Source: Mesolinea sp964536465
Lineage (GTDB): Bacteria; Chloroflexota; Anaerolineae; Anaerolineales; Anaerolineaceae
Length of the DNA: 23,908 nt
Assembly (NCBI GenBank): GCA_964536465.1
Contig: CAZHXQ010000022.1
Coordinates: forward strand, 1-23,908
Reading direction: 5' to 3'
In this document: positions 22,002-23,908 of the stretch, one piece after another
Layout of the letters: each line of letters starts with the position of its first letter
Position numbering within the stretch: position 1 is the stretch's first letter
Position numbers and translations under genes: made by a program
Notes under the pieces: model-generated
What the model was told of the DNA's origin: nothing
Databases searched by the model: none
The model's input: the letters and a program-made list of their open reading frames with translations, nothing else

Positions 22002-23525
22002 CTAAAGCTCAGCGCGATCTTTCAAAAGTGTCTGAAGCTCTAGAGTGAGTTCAGCTGCTTCTGCTCTGAGCTGTTTCGCCCTTTGCAGGAGTTCGATAGC
22101 TTTGTTTTCTTTCTCATAACCTGAAAGGTTAATTTCAACATTTAAGTAGGCAGCTTCCAAACCTGCTTTGGCCTGATAAAGCCCGGATGCCGCATCAGAA
22201 ATGGCGCTCAGGTTGCCAATTTGAGCCATGCGGAAGGCCAGTTTCATCACCTCGAGGCACATTTCAACCGTATGTAAAGGGACTGACGCCGCCGTAAAGC
22301 TGGCTTCCATGATCGCGTTCTCACGGGTTTTTAGGGCTTCCTCCGTGTCACGGGGCAGACGCCGGGCCAGGATGATCCCTTTGAAGGACTCAGCGTCCAG
22401 CTCGATCGCTTCTGTCAGCCGTTTACGCAGGTCTTCACCTTTCTCAATGGCCTGCCAGCACTCCTCTTCCACGTCCTTGTAATTCTTTTTACCCACGGTC
22501 AGGCGCGCTACCATCACTGCCAAAGCGCTCCCCAATGCGCCAGCATAGGCCGCTGCCGAGCCGCCGCCCGGCGCGGTGGTGCCCTCAGCCACCTGGTCCA
22601 GGAAGCTCACCTGTGCGGCGCCTGCCTGGTTTTCGCTGCCGGAATACAGACGGTTTTCCAGCAGCTGGTCGTGCTCAAACCCATCCAACTGCAGGTAGTA
22701 GCGACCGGCATTGATAATCGCGCGGCTGGGCACCAAGCCCACAATTTCAGAATGGTGAATGCCAACCCCATAGCGTTGGGCTTCACGGCGGACAAATTCG
22801 GTCACCTGCGCCATGGGTGATTTTCTGTAGTTGGTCAGGTTCATCGAAACCTGGGCCAGACCATCGACCAGCACGCCCATACCTTTGACAAAGTGAAATC
22901 CGCCGGACGAACTGCGCACACGGCGGGCAATTTTTTCTGCGATACTGACATCGGGAGTATTCAGGTAAATGTTGTAGGCAATCAGAGGTTGCCGCGCTCC
23001 AATCACCACCGCGCCGGCAGGACCCATGACTTTTGGCCCAAAATCGGGTTCACGGTAGGGATCTGAGGCGATGGCTTCTTTGATCCCTTCAAACTCACCC
23101 CGCCGGATATCCTCCAGATTAACTCGGTCAGGCCTGACCGCGGCTTCTTCGTAAAGGTATACCGGGATATCCAGGGTGTCTGCCACCCGCTTTCCCAGAC
23201 GCCTGGCGATTTCCACGCACTCCTGCATGGTGGTATCCGAAATCGGCACAAAGGGCACCACATCGGCAGCCCCCAGACGGGGGTGCTCGCCCTGGTGGTG
23301 GTTGAGGTCAATCAATTCAGCCGCCCTGGCAATGCCCTGATAAGCGGCTTCTTCAACGCCTTCAGGGTCCCCGATAAAGGTCAAAACCGTGCGGTTGTGA
23401 TCCAGATCAGAGTGGCGGTCTAAAACCAGCACTCCCGGCACCTCTGCGACTGCCTGAATAATCGCCTCGATAACCTCAGGTCGTCTTGCGTCAGAAAAGT
23501 TGGGAATACATTCGATGATTTTCAT
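22002..23525 (-). CDS. ftcD: Bifunctional glutamate formiminotransferase / formimidoyl-THF cyclodeaminase
   Basis: Transfers the formimino group from formiminoglutamate to tetrahydrofolate and then releases ammonia to give 5,10-methenyl-THF, the last step of one histidine degradation route. The 507-residue product is a fusion. The transferase occupies about 1-300 (IIECIPNFSDARR at 3-15; GEHPRLGAADVVPFVPI with likely catalytic His81; VSMNLTNYRKSPM). The cyclodeaminase lies at about 315-507 (GTTAPGGGSAAAYAGALG; KNYKDVEEECWQAIEKG). ATG 23525 follows GAGGAGAGG at good spacing; the frame is open 26 codons further but without support. No other histidine-utilisation genes are visible nearby. It probably leads the transcript ftcD-yjjX-ycgN-like. 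Confidence 0.95.
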   Translation of the reverse strand: MKIIECIPNFSDARRPEVIEAIIQAVAEVPGVLVLDRHSDLDHNRTVLTFIGDPEGVEEAAYQGIARAAELIDLNHHQGEHPRLGAADVVPFVPISDTTMQECVEIARRLGKRVADTLDIPVYLYEEAAVRPDRVNLEDIRRGEFEGIKEAIASDPYREPDFGPKVMGPAGAVVIGARQPLIAYNIYLNTPDVSIAEKIARRVRSSSGGFHFVKGMGVLVDGLAQVSMNLTNYRKSPMAQVTEFVRREAQRYGVGIHHSEIVGLVPSRAIINAGRYYLQLDGFEHDQLLENRLYSGSENQAGAAQVSFLDQVAEGTTAPGGGSAAAYAGALGSALAVMVARLTVGKKNYKDVEEECWQAIEKGEDLRKRLTEAIELDAESFKGIILARRLPRDTEEALKTRENAIMEASFTAASVPLHTVEMCLEVMKLAFRMAQIGNLSAISDAASGLYQAKAGLEAAYLNVEINLSGYEKENKAIELLQRAKQLRAEAAELTLELQTLLKDRAEL

Positions 23526-23559
23526 AGATAAAGCCTCTCCTCTGTGCCAGTAGTAATTT

Positions 23560-23568
23560 ATTATACCA
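23560..23568 (-). promoter_or_regulatory. Extended -10 promoter of ftcD
   Basis: Minus-strand TGGTATAAT is a full extended -10 element, 35 bp before the ftcD ATG. The -35 position is T-rich but not a clear match. Transcription would start about 25 bp upstream of the ATG. Confidence 0.6.
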
Positions 23569-23629
23569 AGTCGGGGGTTAAAAAAGTAAACCACTGCCCA
23601 CACCTGTCGAGGCGCAGGGCCGCTGGTGC

Positions 23630-23659
23630 TTGTACGCCCCGGGGCATAGGCTTTATAAT
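23630..23659 (+). promoter_or_regulatory. Possible promoter of the peroxiredoxin-like gene
   Basis: TTGTAC (23630-23635) and TATAAT (23654-23659) are separated by 18 bp. The -10 box is perfect and the -35 is weak. The leader would be about 107 bases and contains the 10-bp palindrome CTCGGCCGAG (23689-23698), which might be an operator or a hairpin. Confidence 0.5.
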
Positions 23660-23772
23660 CGATAATAATTCAGATAAGGTGTCTGAGGCTCGGCCGAGGT
23701 CGATCTTCTCTCTTGCCTGACTGTAAACCAAGTGGGCTGTAAACACGGCCCCCACCAGAAAAAGGACCCAAA

Positions 23773-23908
23773 ATGCCTCGTGTCTCACTAAATCAACCCG
23801 CGCCCGATTTCTCGCTTCCAGATTTCTCTGGTAACAATTTTTCTCTCTCCGAACTGGAGGGTAAGAAAAACGTATTGCTGGTGTTTAACCGCGCCTTTCT
23901 CTGACCAT
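23773..23908 (+). CDS. Peroxiredoxin-like redoxin, partial; in-frame TGA as candidate selenocysteine codon
   Basis: The first 43 codons read MPRVSLNQPAPDFSLPDFSG, then an NFSLSEL element, a GKKNVLLVFNRAFL block, then TGA (23902-23904), then CCA for Pro, and the window ends. The N-terminus matches AhpC/TSA redoxins (PAPDFSLPD). In these proteins VLLVFNRxF is followed at once by the peroxidatic Cys-Pro, so the TGA lies exactly where that Cys is expected. Selenocysteine peroxiredoxins with this arrangement are known. ATG 23773 has AAGGA at 23762-23766. The alternatives are a nonsense mutation, a sequencing error, or an unusually short protein. The SECIS hairpin, which in bacteria follows the TGA, would be outside the window. 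Confidence 0.72.

Noticed and set aside
23526..23603. 26-residue N-terminal extension of FtcD
   Set aside because: It would overlap the extended -10 promoter, and the strong GAGGAGAGG site points to ATG 23525.

Overview
The window is a compact, gene-dense bacterial chromosome segment of roughly 50% G+C by eye. It looks like housekeeping and lineage-specific genes rather than an accessory island: I see no insertion sequences, phage genes, CRISPR arrays or tRNA/rRNA genes. Several traits suggest a Chloroflexota bacterium, probably Anaerolineae-like: a long Thr-Pro stalk on an L,D-transpeptidase, paired DUF970-type c-di-AMP receptor-like genes, AMMECR1, a fused FtcD and a DUF4013 protein. This taxonomic call is an inference from gene content.

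Layout. 70-3158 (+): ribosomal protein L20 with its terminator, then a three-gene unit of site-2 protease (rseP), an acidic-tailed HEAT-repeat protein and acylphosphatase. 3165-6768 (-): satD, a DUF3307 membrane protein and uvrB, with satD and the DUF3307 gene overlapping by 8 bp. Upstream of satD lies a 93-bp array of four 20-bp half-symmetric boxes, the first of which overlaps a good promoter. 6975-9576 (-): iron-type superoxide dismutase, and a GPH-family sugar transporter coupled to YjbQ. 9725-14243 (+): uvrA and gltX. 14287-18800 (-): five genes for envelope and thiol work (membrane-anchored amidase, two L,D-transpeptidases, a hypothetical protein, a thioredoxin-TPR protein). 18892-19461 (+): AMMECR1. 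19511-23525 (-): DUF4013 membrane protein, two tandem c-di-AMP receptor-like proteins, a YcgN-type cysteine-cluster protein, YjjX NTPase and a fused formiminotransferase-cyclodeaminase. 23773 to the edge (+): start of a peroxiredoxin-like gene.

Two observations stand out. First, the peroxiredoxin-like frame reads cleanly to a TGA at 23902-23904, exactly where the catalytic Cys is expected and followed by a Pro codon. This makes it a candidate selenocysteine peroxiredoxin, cut by the window end before any SECIS element could be seen. Second, SatD has an N-terminal region that reads like the class III nucleotidyl cyclase motif series, plus a C-terminal helix-turn-helix. With its ordered operator array this suggests a self-regulated, possibly nucleotide-sensing module that controls a DUF3307 membrane protein and perhaps uvrB.

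Functionally, the window combines translation (L20, GluRS), nucleotide excision repair (UvrA, UvrB on separate transcripts), envelope stress and peptidoglycan remodelling (RseP, amidase, transpeptidases), oxidative defence (SOD, peroxiredoxin, thioredoxin-TPR), nucleotide signalling (DUF970 pair, SatD) and small-molecule metabolism (FtcD, YjjX, acylphosphatase).
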